A DNA stretch of 64,000 nt from Cellvibrionales bacterium (GTDB taxonomy: Bacteria; Pseudomonadota; Gammaproteobacteria; Pseudomonadales; JAHEIH01). A model generated the notes under the pieces. It was not told the DNA's origin, ran no database searches, and saw only the letters and a program-made list of their open reading frames with translations. Below are positions 1 through 9,710 of this stretch, one piece after another; positions within the stretch are counted from its first letter, which is position 1; the number at the start of each line of letters is the position of its first letter. The translations under genes and the position numbers were made by a program. The stretch is taken from NCBI GenBank assembly GCA_024639455.1, contig JAHEIH010000005.1:230434-294433 (forward strand), written 5' to 3'.

Positions 1-563
1 AACGTCTGACCACTGGCGCTACCACCGGCGAATTCTTCACCGTCTTTAGTGCCAACGAAATCGATGGTCACCTGGTCGTCCATTTTAGCCGCACGGCGGG
101 GGGCTTCTTTCCAAGTCGCTTGTTGCTTACGGAAGATATCGATCATGTTGTCGACATCTTTGTCGGTCACTTCAGCAACGGGTTTTTCAAGTTCAACACC
201 ATCCAATTCTGCCACAGTAACTTCGGGATAGATTTCAAAAGTCGCTATGTACTCTAAATCTTTACCCGCTTCGATTTGCTTGGCTTCGATAGCAGGTTGG
301 CCAGCAGGTTGCAGTTTCTCTTGTACGACCGCTTCATAAAACGTTTGGTTAACAACCTCACCGATAACTTCCTGACGCACACCGTCACCGAAACGTTGCT
401 TAACAACTTTGAAGGGTACTTTGCCAGGACGGAAACCGTTCAAACGAACAGTTTTAGCGGCTTTCTTCAGACGTGCGTCTACATCTTGCTCTACGCGCGC
501 AGCGGGCACGCTAACGGTCAAACGACGTTCTAAACCTGAAGTCGTTTCGATTGAAACCTGCAT
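1..563 (-). CDS. tig: Trigger factor, N-terminal part (cut by window edge)
   Basis: This encodes ribosome-associated chaperone and peptidyl-prolyl isomerase trigger factor. About 187 N-terminal residues are visible, out of some 430-440 usual for the family; the rest lies beyond base 1. The protein opens MQVSIETTSGLERRL, and the ribosome-docking loop appears as GFRPGKVP near residue 45. The beginning of the FKBP-type isomerase domain (DQVTIDFVG) is seen near residue 150. The gene lies directly downstream of tRNA-Leu on the same strand, the arrangement seen in Pseudomonas. The identification is secure; the end is missing only because the window stops. Confidence 0.95.
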   Translation of the reverse strand, partial: MQVSIETTSGLERRLTVSVPAARVEQDVDARLKKAAKTVRLNGFRPGKVPFKVVKQRFGDGVRQEVIGEVVNQTFYEAVVQEKLQPAGQPAIEAKQIEAGKDLEYIATFEIYPEVTVAELDGVELEKPVAEVTDKDVDNMIDIFRKQQATWKEAPRRAAKMDDQVTIDFVGTKDGEEFAGGSASGQT

Positions 564-621
564 GGAAATTCCTCTTATATTGCGGATGTCACCGTGCTGT
601 GCTTGTTCACATCGAGGTCGT

Positions 622-706
<85 letters not shown>

Positions 707-830
707 GTATACGACCTTGCCAACGGTGCGTTGTTGCTTAAATTCCCGCACAATTTTGCATTGGCGGTGTTTTAAAGGTGCGCAATTCTGCCATAAGCCG
801 ATCACCCTTTCAACACGCTATTTACGATTA

Positions 831-1874
831 TTATGAGGTTAGGCATGCCGGGTCGAAGGTATAGCCACCCTGCAGCCAATCCAACCACTCTGCAGCCGGC
901 GCATTTTTGAAGGTCTCAAGACCTTGGCGCATGCTATGCAACTGCTGGTCAGACATGCCATCTAGGCCCAAATTCTGCACAAGATGGGTATTCTCCCACC
1001 AAAAATCGGCAAAGGCAGCCCCCCATCGATACTCTGCAAAACGGAAGCTTTCATGTGGCGCCTTGTTTGAGCCAACTACAGCAAGATAGGCTGAAGCAAT
1101 GACAGGCAGCGACAACTCGAATTGATTCATAGGATTGATGAAGTAACTTCGATAACTCGTGGCGGTCAGCTGTCGATCTTGCAGTGGCCGCAGATGCAAA
1201 TAGCGACTCGTGAGGCGTCCATCGTTGACCGGGTAGTTATCCCAAATGGCTGGTTGACGCTTTAACACCCGCATCGCCTCAACCGCATCGCTTAAGTCAA
1301 GACGGTGGCTACAAACCTGACTGCCCGTCCAAAAACATTGCACCTCCAAGGGCAAATTAAGCGACAGTTTCGACCAGTAGTCATCGGGACGCTCGCCAAA
1401 AACCTCTTCCAAAATCGGATCTGAACTGTAATACGTAGGGCAAAACAAAATCTTTTCGGCATTACTGTGCTGACGTATCCAAGCCAGTGCCGTCAACTGT
1501 CTATCTGCCAAACCTGGATCATCCCCCCGCATGTCGTCGAAAAACACACCGAGATGCCCCAGTTGTAATTGATTGAGCCGTTCTAATTTTTCTGCCAGCA
1601 ACGTCGCGTCCTTATCGCTGTAGTCGAGCACCGACAATCCAACCCCAAAAGACACATTATTGGCGCGTGCCGCCTTGGAAAGAGTGCGCAGTTGGTACCA
1701 GTCACTATCTGGCCAGTGCTCGCGCCATCGCCGCCGCAAAAAAGCGTCGCCTTTTGGGGCATACAAATAGGCATTACATTGAAAGACAGGGAGTAAATCG
1801 AGTAATTCGCGGCGCTGCTGCCAACGCCACTGACGGCCGTAAAAACCCTCAATTACGCCAAAAAGCGGTGACAT
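831..1874 (-). CDS. GH84-type beta-N-acetylglucosaminidase
   Basis: This 347-aa protein matches the catalytic domain of glycoside hydrolase family 84 (bacterial NagJ and animal O-GlcNAcase type), which removes N-acetylglucosamine by substrate-assisted catalysis. The family opening GVIEGFYG lies at residues 6-13, the adjacent catalytic aspartates are D113-D114 in FFDDM, and the substrate-binding WDNYPVND motif is present near residue 211. The protein starts directly at the catalytic barrel. It has no signal peptide and no accessory carbohydrate-binding domains, so it appears to be cytoplasmic. Its ATG overlaps the miaE stop by one base (TAATG), indicating an operon with miaE and the DUF1289 gene. 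The natural substrate cannot be inferred. Confidence 0.85.
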   Translation of the reverse strand: MSPLFGVIEGFYGRQWRWQQRRELLDLLPVFQCNAYLYAPKGDAFLRRRWREHWPDSDWYQLRTLSKAARANNVSFGVGLSVLDYSDKDATLLAEKLERLNQLQLGHLGVFFDDMRGDDPGLADRQLTALAWIRQHSNAEKILFCPTYYSSDPILEEVFGERPDDYWSKLSLNLPLEVQCFWTGSQVCSHRLDLSDAVEAMRVLKRQPAIWDNYPVNDGRLTSRYLHLRPLQDRQLTATSYRSYFINPMNQFELSLPVIASAYLAVVGSNKAPHESFRFAEYRWGAAFADFWWENTHLVQNLGLDGMSDQQLHSMRQGLETFKNAPAAEWLDWLQGGYTFDPACLTS

Positions 1875-2542
1875 TACGCCGCCTCGACAGGGGTGCCACT
1901 GTGGAATCGAAACTCAGCGTCCTCGCTGAGCACTAATGACGCCTCAACCTGACGAAAATACTCGACCCTAGCCTCGATATTGGTTCCTGCAAACGTCTCC
2001 GCCAGGGCGAGATAGTCGCTAAAATGGCGTGACTCGGATTTCAGCAGGGAGATATAAAAATCGGCCACCAAAGGCGGCAAATGGGGAGCAAGCTTGGCAA
2101 AGCGCTCGCAAGAGCGAGCTTCGATGAAGGCACCAATGATGAGCTTGTCGACCAAGGCTTGTGGATCGTGCTTTTCTGCTGCGGCAATCATGCCTGTGGC
2201 GTAGCGAGACGCCGGCACCGCCAGGTATGGCAGGCTCAGTTTCTTCATGATTTTTAGCACTTGTTCGAAATGGCGCAACTCTTCTCGCGCCAAGCGAGAT
2301 AACTTGTGCAGCATTGAGGCCTGACTGCCCGAGGTATCTACCGCACTGTGAGTGCGCGGGGTGCCGTAGCGCCACATGAGCGCCTGCGCCGTTTGCGCGG
2401 CCTTCATTTCACAGTTGGCATGATCGGCCAACAACGCGGGCAACTGATCCTCGCGCGCAGCGAAAGCTATCCAGGCGTCAGGGGTTTCACATGCCAAAAA
2501 AGCGTGTACTGGTTGCAGGTATTCGGCAACAGTTTTAGCCAT
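1874..2542 (-). CDS. miaE: tRNA-(ms2io6A37) hydroxylase MiaE
   Basis: MiaE is a non-haem di-iron monooxygenase that hydroxylates the isopentenyl group of ms2i6A37 in tRNAs reading UNN codons. The product here is 222 aa when started at the ATG at 2542; a TTG two codons upstream is also in frame. The ferritin-like helical bundle carries the expected iron-ligand segments, including HANCEMKAA and the EELRHFEQV helix, with later helices around ARSCERF and SESRHF. The start overlaps the end of the DUF1289 gene by 8 bases, and the stop overlaps the GH84 start, so the three genes are translationally coupled. Confidence 0.9.
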   Translation of the reverse strand: MAKTVAEYLQPVHAFLACETPDAWIAFAAREDQLPALLADHANCEMKAAQTAQALMWRYGTPRTHSAVDTSGSQASMLHKLSRLAREELRHFEQVLKIMKKLSLPYLAVPASRYATGMIAAAEKHDPQALVDKLIIGAFIEARSCERFAKLAPHLPPLVADFYISLLKSESRHFSDYLALAETFAGTNIEARVEYFRQVEASLVLSEDAEFRFHSGTPVEAA

Positions 2543-2993
2543 TATCAATACTCTTCAAGGGTTCGGCAACGTAGCGCTGAAAATGGGCATCGGACAAGGT
2601 GTAAAAGTCTTGATCGATCTCTTCTACGTGTTTGGTCAGCGGAATACCAACGTAGGCCGAACGCACTCGAAAACCGTAGTTCTCGGGGATGACTTGGCTA
2701 GCGCCAGCACGCAGCAATTCAAAAATCCAGCAGTAGGCATTACGGTATTCATGGAAGCGGATATTCTGCGCTTTCAATCCGGCCAGCAATAGGGCTTCAT
2801 CTACAATTTCTAAGCGCGCCTTAACCAATTGAGACAACAAATAGCTCAGGCGCGCATCAATGGCCTGCTTTTGCTCTTCGCTATAACCCACCCAATCGAT
2901 AACTTCGTGACTAAAGCGCTTACAGCCACGACATACATCGCCGCCAAACACGGTGGAACAAACGCCAATGCAAGGTGTGCGGACTTGGGTCAT
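2535..2993 (-). CDS. DUF1289 family protein with N-terminal Cys cluster
   Basis: The first 45 residues carry the DUF1289 signature: CIGVC, then CRGCKRF and DWVGYSEEQK. These cysteines (C-x3-C-x9-C-x2-C) look like a metal or Fe-S binding site. The C-terminal 100 residues are an extra helical region without a recognised domain, making the protein longer (152 aa) than the usual short DUF1289 proteins. It is the first gene of a probable operon with miaE and the GH84 gene, and diverges from acnB across a 230-bp gap. The function is unknown. Confidence 0.75.
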   Translation of the reverse strand: MTQVRTPCIGVCSTVFGGDVCRGCKRFSHEVIDWVGYSEEQKQAIDARLSYLLSQLVKARLEIVDEALLLAGLKAQNIRFHEYRNAYCWIFELLRAGASQVIPENYGFRVRSAYVGIPLTKHVEEIDQDFYTLSDAHFQRYVAEPLKSIDNG

Positions 2994-3119
2994 GGATTCT
3001 CCTCAATTCAATACATCATGATAATGAGCGACGACGCCCATGACTACCCTAAATTGCAAAAGCACCGCGTTATCAGGTAGAAAAATGTCCTGTATAGACT
3101 CACATTCTGTCGCAATCAC

Positions 3120-3148
3120 TTAACAGATAACCCGCTGAAGGCTATAAT
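3120..3148 (+). promoter_or_regulatory. Predicted sigma-70 promoter of acnB
   Basis: TTAACA at 3120-3125 (5 of 6 to the -35 consensus) and TATAAT at 3143-3148 (perfect -10) are separated by exactly 17 bp. They would start transcription near 3155, about 70 bases upstream of the acnB GTG. The 3214 GGAG ribosome-binding site follows. Confidence 0.7.
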
Positions 3149-3223
3149 CCTGCGCCACTTACCAGTATTAAATCGTCGTGGTGGTACCACACCCGGTTAC
3201 CATCCAACAACAAGGAGCCAACT

Positions 3224-5839
3224 GTGCTTGAAGCTTACCGCAAACACGTAGAAGAGCGCGCCGCCGAAGGCGTCGTACCCAAACCCCTCGACGCAGGTCA
3301 AACCGCTGAATTAGTTGAACTGTTGAAAAATCCTCCCGCTGGTGAAGAAGCCACGCTGCTGGATTTGATCAGCAACCGCGTCCCCCCTGGCGTTGACGAA
3401 GCAGCCTACGTAAAAGCAGCATTTCTAGCCGCTGTCGTTAAAGGCGAGGCTTCATCTCCTTTAATTGACCGCAAAAAAGCGATTGAGTTACTGGGCATGA
3501 TGCTCGGCGGGTACAACATCGAAACATTGGTCGATGCCTTGGATGATAGTGAACTGGGCGAATTGGCCGGCGAGCAGTTAAAGTACACGCTGCTGATGTT
3601 CGACGCTTTCCACGATGTCGCCGAGAAAGCAAAAAATGGCAACGCCTTCGCACAAGCCGTCCTGCAATCATGGGCCGATGCCGAATGGTTCACCAATCGT
3701 CCCGACGTGGCCGAGTCCATTAAGACCACCGTATTTAAAGTTACTGGTGAAACCAACACCGATGACCTATCACCTGCTCCTGATGCGTGGAGTCGCCCCG
3801 ACATTCCACTGCACGCGCGCGCCATGTACAAAATGACCCGCGATGGCCTGACCCCAGAAGAACACGGCGTGACCGGCCCCATGCAACAAATTGAAGAGAT
3901 CAGTACCAAGGGCTTGCCCGTAGCCTTCGTTGGCGACGTCGTTGGTACCGGCTCATCGCGCAAATCAGCGACTAACTCCGTGCTGTGGTTCTTCGGTGAT
4001 GATCTCCCTGGTGTGCCCAACAAACGCGGTGGTGGTATCTGTATCGGTGGTAAAGTGGCGCCCATTTTCTTCAACACCATGGAAGACGCAGGTGCATTGG
4101 TATTTGAGGCCCCTGTTGACGACATCAACATGGGCGACGTGATCGAAATTCGCCCTTACGACGGCAAGATACTCAACGAAGCCGGTGAAACCATTTCTGA
4201 ATTCGAACTGAAATCAGACGTTCTGTTGGACGAAGTTCGCGCCGGTGGCCGTATCAATTTGATCATTGGTCGTGGCTTAACTCAGCGTGCGCGCGAATTC
4301 ATGGGCTTACCCACTACCGACCTGTTCCGCACGCCTGTGGCACCTGTCGATACCGGCAAGGGCTTCACCCTGGCTCAAAAAATGGTGGGCAAGGCCTGTG
4401 GCGTCGACGGCATCCGCCCCGGCACCTACTGCGAACCCAAGATGACTACTGTTGGCTCTCAGGACACCACTGGCCCGATGACCCGTGACGAACTGAAAGA
4501 CCTCGCTTGCCTTGGCTTCTCTGCTGACCTTACCATGCAATCATTCTGCCACACGGCGGCTTACCCCAAACCCGTCGACATCAATACGCAACACACCCTG
4601 CCCGACTTCATCATGACCCGCGGTGGTGTTTCTCTGCGTCCCGGTGACGGTATCATTCACAGCTGGTTGAACCGCATGTTGTTGCCAGATACCGTAGGTA
4701 CTGGCGGTGACTCACACACCCGCTTCCCCATGGGCATTTCATTCCCTGCGGGTTCTGGTCTGGTAGCCTTTGCTGCCGCAACGGGCGTTATGCCACTCGA
4801 CATGCCCGAGTCTGTACTGGTGCGTTTCAAAGGTGACATGAAGCCGGGTATTACGCTGCGCGACTTAGTACACGCGATTCCCTACTACGCCATCAAGCAA
4901 GGTCTACTGACAGTTGAGAAAAAAGGCAAGAAGAACATCTTCTCTGGCCGCGTACTGGAAATTGAAGGCTTAGATAGTCTGACCGTTGAACAAGCCTTCG
5001 AATTGTCCGATGCATCTGCCGAGCGCTCAGCGGCTGGCTGCTCTATCAAACTTAGCGAAGATTCCGTAGCTGAGTACTTGCGTTCAAACATCGTGCTGCT
5101 GCGCTCTATGATTGCCGACGGCTACGGCGACCCACGCACCCTGGAGCGTCGTGCTCGCGCCATGGAAGAGTGGTTGGCCAACCCAAGCTTGATGCAAGCC
5201 GACGCCGATGCCGAATACGCTGCCATTATCGAAATCGATCTGAACGACGTGGTTGAGCCCATTGTTTGCTGCCCCAACGACCCCGATGATGCCAAACTGC
5301 TGTCTGACGTTGCCGGCGACAAAGTCGACGAAGTGTTTATCGGTTCGTGTATGACCAACATCGGTCACTTCCGCGCTGCAGGCAAGCTGTTAGACAAAAA
5401 TAAAGAGGCGATAAAAACGCGCTTCTGGATGTCTCCTCCAACTAAAATGGACGAGCACCAGCTAATGGAAGAAGGTTACTACAACATCTTCGGTCGCAAT
5501 GGCGTGCGCACTGAAATGCCCGGCTGCTCACTGTGCATGGGCAACCAAGCCCGGGTAGCCCCTGGTGTGACCGTACTATCGACATCAACGCGTAACTTCC
5601 CCAACCGCTTGGGTGACGGCGCCAATGTCTACCTGACATCTGCTGAACTGGCCGCTGTCGGTGGTATCTTGGGTCGCTTGCCTTCAACTGCTGAATACAT
5701 GGAATACGCCAGTCAAATCGACGCTATGTCGGCTGACATTTACAAGTACATGAACTTTGACCAAGTCGCGGAATACCGTGCTAACGCCGAAAAAGGTGCA
5801 CAAATTGCCGCCGTTCAAATCGACGAAGTACGTATGTAA
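3224..5839 (+). CDS. acnB: Bifunctional aconitate hydratase 2 / 2-methylisocitrate dehydratase
   Basis: AcnB interconverts citrate and isocitrate in the TCA cycle and can dehydrate 2-methylisocitrate. The 871-aa product has the AcnB-specific order: HEAT-like domain, swivel domain (from about residue 165), then the catalytic domains. The three [4Fe-4S] cysteines are C709 (SCMTN), C768 and C771 (CSLC), almost the same positions as in E. coli AcnB. The start is a GTG preceded by AAGGAG with 6-nt spacing, and the protein opens [13 protein letters not shown]. It is a monocistronic unit with its own promoter and a strong downstream hairpin terminator. Confidence 0.97.
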   Translation: MLEAYRKHVEERAAEGVVPKPLDAGQTAELVELLKNPPAGEEATLLDLISNRVPPGVDEAAYVKAAFLAAVVKGEASSPLIDRKKAIELLGMMLGGYNIETLVDALDDSELGELAGEQLKYTLLMFDAFHDVAEKAKNGNAFAQAVLQSWADAEWFTNRPDVAESIKTTVFKVTGETNTDDLSPAPDAWSRPDIPLHARAMYKMTRDGLTPEEHGVTGPMQQIEEISTKGLPVAFVGDVVGTGSSRKSATNSVLWFFGDDLPGVPNKRGGGICIGGKVAPIFFNTMEDAGALVFEAPVDDINMGDVIEIRPYDGKILNEAGETISEFELKSDVLLDEVRAGGRINLIIGRGLTQRAREFMGLPTTDLFRTPVAPVDTGKGFTLAQKMVGKACGVDGIRPGTYCEPKMTTVGSQDTTGPMTRDELKDLACLGFSADLTMQSFCHTAAYPKPVDINTQHTLPDFIMTRGGVSLRPGDGIIHSWLNRMLLPDTVGTGGDSHTRFPMGISFPAGSGLVAFAAATGVMPLDMPESVLVRFKGDMKPGITLRDLVHAIPYYAIKQGLLTVEKKGKKNIFSGRVLEIEGLDSLTVEQAFELSDASAERSAAGCSIKLSEDSVAEYLRSNIVLLRSMIADGYGDPRTLERRARAMEEWLANPSLMQADADAEYAAIIEIDLNDVVEPIVCCPNDPDDAKLLSDVAGDKVDEVFIGSCMTNIGHFRAAGKLLDKNKEAIKTRFWMSPPTKMDEHQLMEEGYYNIFGRNGVRTEMPGCSLCMGNQARVAPGVTVLSTSTRNFPNRLGDGANVYLTSAELAAVGGILGRLPSTAEYMEYASQIDAMSADIYKYMNFDQVAEYRANAEKGAQIAAVQIDEVRM

Positions 5840-5862
5840 TCACTCCTAAGGGTTTAACACGC

Positions 5863-5895
5863 AAGCCCTCGCTCATTGAGCGGGGGCTTTTTTTT
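5863..5895 (+). terminator. Rho-independent terminator of acnB
   Basis: A 12-bp stem (5863-5874 with 5878-5889, one T-G wobble) closes a 3-base ATT loop and runs directly into eight T residues (5888-5895). It ends acnB transcription. The 3' end of the opposing tgpA gene lies inside the same hairpin (its stop is at 5873-5875). On the minus strand there is no comparable U tract, so it is mainly a plus-strand terminator. Confidence 0.85.
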
Positions 5896-7825
5896 GCAGC
5901 TTGGAAAACCCGAGTAACGTCTTTAAGGCGGCATTAACCTCAGCATCACTTGGTTTGTTGGCGCCGTACCAATAGGCCTGCAATGCGCCCACCGCTACAT
6001 CGATCGCTTCCGCATGCTCAGGATAGCGGGCCACAAGTGCTCGCGCCGATTGCACAGGCGTTGTGTACGCAGGTAAACCATGGGTCTGTAGCATCAAGCG
6101 GTAACGCCGCGCAGGTTGGCTAGGCTTGGGCCACCACCAGTCGCGGCCGTACCACAGCCAGCTGGGCACGACCACAAAGGCCAGCAACAGTAGCATGCGA
6201 GGAACATCCACGCCCCCCAACCAACGCTTCAAAAACGCCGCCTGACCGACACCATCAAAATCCGCCATAAACTGCATCCATCGCAAGTTGGCCCATTCAG
6301 TAGCATGGCGCCAATGCGCTAGCCACTGCTGACCGCGCAGCATCCAGGCCAGTTCCTCAAACATCGGCAAGTCGGCACCGCGCCACTCTGGGCGAAGCTC
6401 TGGCGGCGACGCCACCCGCGCTGGATTAATCCAAGCGGTAGGGTCGAAGCGCACCCAACCACGCTGCTCAAGCCACACTTCGACCCAAGCGTGGGCATCG
6501 TATTGATAAATCATCAAGGTCGAGGGATCCACCTGGCTAGTCTCCCCCCCCAAGTAGCCTGTCGCCAATCGAGTCGGATAGCCCAATTCGCGAGCCATGA
6601 CTGCAAAAGCAACCGCATAGTGTTCGCAAAAACCCTGCTGGGTTTCGAACATAAAACTGTCAACCTTGTCGCCCAACAAGGGCGCCGGCTGCAGGGTGTA
6701 ACTGAAGTTACCCTTAGTAAAGCTACGTAAAAGAGCTATAAGCGCCTCGTCCCCCGGGTAACGCTGTCGCATCTCACGGGCGTAAGCGCGGGTTTCAGGA
6801 TGCAGATCGGGGGGTAAGGCGGTGAGGCGGTTTCTCCAGGCGCGACCAAACGACTGACTAACAATATCGCTGTTACTCTCGAGCGCAAATAATTGCCGCG
6901 CGTGAATGGGTCGCCTTGCCCGAAGGGTGCCATCGGCAAGGTATTCCAGTTTATTAGGCCACGCCACAGCCGTACCCAGCGAGGGTATCCAACGCTGCGC
7001 CGAAGGTGACAGTAACACCTGATAACGCCAATCAGGCTCCGCATCCTTCCCAGGCGAATCTCCACGAAGATGCTGCACATCCGGTGCTAACCATTGCTCA
7101 CCATCGTAGTCAACGAGCATCAAACTGCGCCAATAGCGCTCCGCTGGTAGCGGTAAGGCCGCAGCGTCTGCAAAGCGCGCACTAAAGGCCAATGAGCCAT
7201 CGCGACTGAGCGAATCCATACTGCCGAGACTTAGGTTGTCCGACAAGCCGGTTTTCGACTGGTGATTCGCCATCGGCACCGCCCACAGTGGCGGCAAGCG
7301 TGGCACGATAAAGAACAGCAGCGCAGCCAGCGGCAGCGCACGCCAAAGAATACCCAGCGCTCCTCGCAAGGCGGCCTGGCTACTACGCTGACCATGCAAT
7401 AACGCCAGCAGCGAAACGTGTAACAGGGCGATGGTCAAGATAATCAAAAACCACCACAACTCTGGATTGAATAACAGCGGTGTGGCCAATCCAAAGAGGG
7501 ACAATGCCACCAACAGGTAGACATCGCGCCGCGCACGCACCTCCAGCAACTTGAGTAACAAGCTCCCAACGAATAACGCCACCATTGGCTCAAGGCCAAA
7601 GAAATTGCCAAACTGACTGTAAATCAGCACCGCAAAACCCAGCAGCCCAAGCAATCGCAAGCCTTTTGGCACTGGCCAAAACCACAGCCAATGCAGCCAA
7701 GCGCCGAGCAACAAAAAACCACTCAGTAGCATGAACAGAGGTGGCAAACCCAGCAACTGCACGCTAGAGCTAATGCTTATCAGGCCTAGCGTTAGACGCG
7801 CCTGCTGCGGATCTATCACTCTCAT
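5873..7825 (-). CDS. tgpA: TgpA-type membrane transglutaminase-like protein
   Basis: This is an inner-membrane protein of the TgpA family: an N-terminal block of about six membrane helices (DUF3488, residues 1-190), a periplasmic transglutaminase-like domain, a further helix near residue 545 and a short cytoplasmic tail (DUF4129 type). The papain-like triad is intact: C400 in GFCEHYA, H445 in YDAHAWVE and D461 in FDPTA. In Pseudomonas aeruginosa TgpA is essential, but its substrate is not known to me. I chose the ATG at 7825 because it overlaps the DUF58 stop as ATGA, giving 650 aa; a start at 7852 is also open. It is the last gene of moxR-DUF58-tgpA. Confidence 0.88.
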   Translation of the reverse strand: MRVIDPQQARLTLGLISISSSVQLLGLPPLFMLLSGFLLLGAWLHWLWFWPVPKGLRLLGLLGFAVLIYSQFGNFFGLEPMVALFVGSLLLKLLEVRARRDVYLLVALSLFGLATPLLFNPELWWFLIILTIALLHVSLLALLHGQRSSQAALRGALGILWRALPLAALLFFIVPRLPPLWAVPMANHQSKTGLSDNLSLGSMDSLSRDGSLAFSARFADAAALPLPAERYWRSLMLVDYDGEQWLAPDVQHLRGDSPGKDAEPDWRYQVLLSPSAQRWIPSLGTAVAWPNKLEYLADGTLRARRPIHARQLFALESNSDIVSQSFGRAWRNRLTALPPDLHPETRAYAREMRQRYPGDEALIALLRSFTKGNFSYTLQPAPLLGDKVDSFMFETQQGFCEHYAVAFAVMARELGYPTRLATGYLGGETSQVDPSTLMIYQYDAHAWVEVWLEQRGWVRFDPTAWINPARVASPPELRPEWRGADLPMFEELAWMLRGQQWLAHWRHATEWANLRWMQFMADFDGVGQAAFLKRWLGGVDVPRMLLLLAFVVVPSWLWYGRDWWWPKPSQPARRYRLMLQTHGLPAYTTPVQSARALVARYPEHAEAIDVAVGALQAYWYGANKPSDAEVNAALKTLLGFSKLQKKAPAQ

Positions 7826-8778
7826 ACCGCCTCCGCCAAGGCTTGCAAGCATCGAGCTTTGTGCTTCGCACCACTACCGAGGGGAACCTCCCCACTCGGC
7901 AAAGACAACCCAAACGGCACACCCAGGGTATCGCAGTGCAAAACCCAATAGCACAGATCGGCTAATTTGGCGCGATGCAGGTTCGCTTGACTACGATGAT
8001 AATCGATCAAACCCTGGGGGGATTCGGCGCGAGGTTGTACTCCCCGTGTCTTACTCAAGAGCGGGCCCTCCCCCGCTGCACGACGCCAAAAAATATCTCT
8101 GGCGCTATCGCCTTGGCGGTACTCACGTAATTCACGCTCTTCATTATCCTGATATTGCCAATTCACCGCTCTACCCTGCGGTTCAATCAATTGCTGTAAT
8201 TCACTGACACGCCGTGGTCGTGGCGCAACATAAATCGTGTGTGAAAATGATAACCACGTCCAAGCCCGATACAACCCTAGCGGATAAACACTGTGCAGCT
8301 TAATAGCCGACATCGTCTGTACCCCAGGCTGGGCAAACGACATGCTGAGATGCACCTCAGAACGTCGCTCTGGTGGCATATCGAACACACTAACGGGATT
8401 GTGATGCAACAGTAATTGAAAACGTTCACGCGCACCGCCAGTGCAGTAAAGCACCACATCGGCGGCACGACCTTGCACGGTCACCGTGGATGCTTTACAA
8501 CGAATCTTGAGCCCTTGCAGATTGTTAAAGGTAGGCATGATCGCCGCGACAAACACCGCTACCAAGAAAAAGCAAAAGGCATACACCGAGTTGTTTTGAT
8601 AATTCAACCCAATAGTAAAAAGTAGGGCTGTGACTAACAGATAAAAAGCCCCAAAACTGGTGGGAAATATAAAGATATTACGCTGCGAAAGCACCTGTTC
8701 AAGACTGGGCGGAATACGGCGTGCCAACCAACGACGCCACCTCGCCTGCCAGGCTTCTCGCCAAGCAACCGGCCACAT
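7822..8778 (-). CDS. DUF58 (vWA-like) membrane protein
   Basis: DUF58 proteins are the usual partners of MoxR AAA ATPases and TgpA. Two membrane helices are seen near residues 35-75 (FGAFYLLVTALLFTIGL and the following FFLVAVFVAAIMP), after an arginine-rich N-terminus. The DUF58 core motif RELREYRQGDSARDIFWRR follows near residue 230. I prefer the ATG at 8778 (318 aa), 5 bases after the moxR stop; a start at 8835 would overlap moxR by more than 50 bases. The role is probably scaffolding in an envelope-associated MoxR complex, inferred from family context. Confidence 0.85.
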   Translation of the reverse strand: MWPVAWREAWQARWRRWLARRIPPSLEQVLSQRNIFIFPTSFGAFYLLVTALLFTIGLNYQNNSVYAFCFFLVAVFVAAIMPTFNNLQGLKIRCKASTVTVQGRAADVVLYCTGGARERFQLLLHHNPVSVFDMPPERRSEVHLSMSFAQPGVQTMSAIKLHSVYPLGLYRAWTWLSFSHTIYVAPRPRRVSELQQLIEPQGRAVNWQYQDNEERELREYRQGDSARDIFWRRAAGEGPLLSKTRGVQPRAESPQGLIDYHRSQANLHRAKLADLCYWVLHCDTLGVPFGLSLPSGEVPLGSGAKHKARCLQALAEAV

Positions 8779-8783
8779 CGCGC

Positions 8784-9689
8784 TTACACCACCGGTGTAG
8801 CCGCGACGATCGCCTCCAAGCGCTGCGCGACCCATTGTGGGCTATCACCTTGTAGGCGATGGCTACACACCGGAATAAATACCGCCTGGATATCGTCCGG
8901 CGCCACATGATCTCGACCATCCAAATAAGCCCACGCCCTCGCGCAGGCCAGCACCGACATGCCGGCGCGAGGCGATAGACCGTGCTCGAAATATTCACTG
9001 TCGCGACTGCCTTGCAACAAGCGCTGCAGGTAATCCACCAAGGCGGGCGAAACATGCAATGCTGCCACCTCGGCCTTGATCGCCAGCATCTGTTCACCAC
9101 TTAGGCGCTGGGGCATAGCCTGTAACGCATCTTCGGCGTTACCCAACAACAGCGCACGCTCGGTTTCTGGCGACGGATAGCCCAAACTCAAGCACATGGT
9201 AAAGCGGTCTAACTGAGACTCGGGCAGTGGGTAAGTACCCGATTGAAACTGGGGGTTTTGGGTGGCGATCACAAAGAAGGGCTGTGGCAGCAAATGGCTC
9301 TCACCATCCACACTCACCTGCCCTTCCGCCATGGCCTCTAGCAGCGCACTTTGGGTTTTTGGCGGGGTACGATTGATTTCATCAGCCAGCAAAATGTGGC
9401 AAAACACCGGCCCACGCACGAACTGAAAACGATCTTCCTCACGTCGATAGACCGAGACGCCGAGCAGGTCGGAAGGAAATAGATCGGCGGTGAATTGAAC
9501 CCGGTTAAAACTGAGATTAAGCGCCTTGGCCAGGGCCTTGGATAGTGTGGTTTTACCCATACCTGGCAGGTCTTCAAGCAGTAGATGACCGCCAGAGAGT
9601 AAACACGCGAGGGAAAGTTTGACCGCGTGCTGCTTGCCCAGCAGCACCGTGTCAATATCTGAGAGGACCTTAGCGAGTTTTCCTTGCAA
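8784..9689 (-). CDS. moxR: MoxR-family AAA+ ATPase
   Basis: This 301-aa MoxR/RavA-class AAA+ ATPase is thought to act as a chaperone for vWA-type partners. The Walker A segment is GMGKTTL near residue 44, Walker B is HILLADEINR near residue 105, and sensor 1 is FVIATQNP. The C-terminal lid carries GLSPRAG. It begins with a TTG codon at 9689, supported by a strong AAAGGAGG Shine-Dalgarno sequence 6 bases upstream. It lies 21 bases after purF on the same strand and heads the moxR-DUF58-tgpA set, so read-through from purF is possible. Confidence 0.9.
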   Translation of the reverse strand: MQGKLAKVLSDIDTVLLGKQHAVKLSLACLLSGGHLLLEDLPGMGKTTLSKALAKALNLSFNRVQFTADLFPSDLLGVSVYRREEDRFQFVRGPVFCHILLADEINRTPPKTQSALLEAMAEGQVSVDGESHLLPQPFFVIATQNPQFQSGTYPLPESQLDRFTMCLSLGYPSPETERALLLGNAEDALQAMPQRLSGEQMLAIKAEVAALHVSPALVDYLQRLLQGSRDSEYFEHGLSPRAGMSVLACARAWAYLDGRDHVAPDDIQAVFIPVCSHRLQGDSPQWVAQRLEAIVAATPVV

Positions 9690-9710
9690 CGTCCCCTCCT
9701 TTAGAGAACT

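Noticed and set aside
3406..4131. 241-codon minus-strand frame inside acnB
   Set aside because: It is a low-stop shadow of a GC-rich gene. The acnB frame is fully explained by family motifs.
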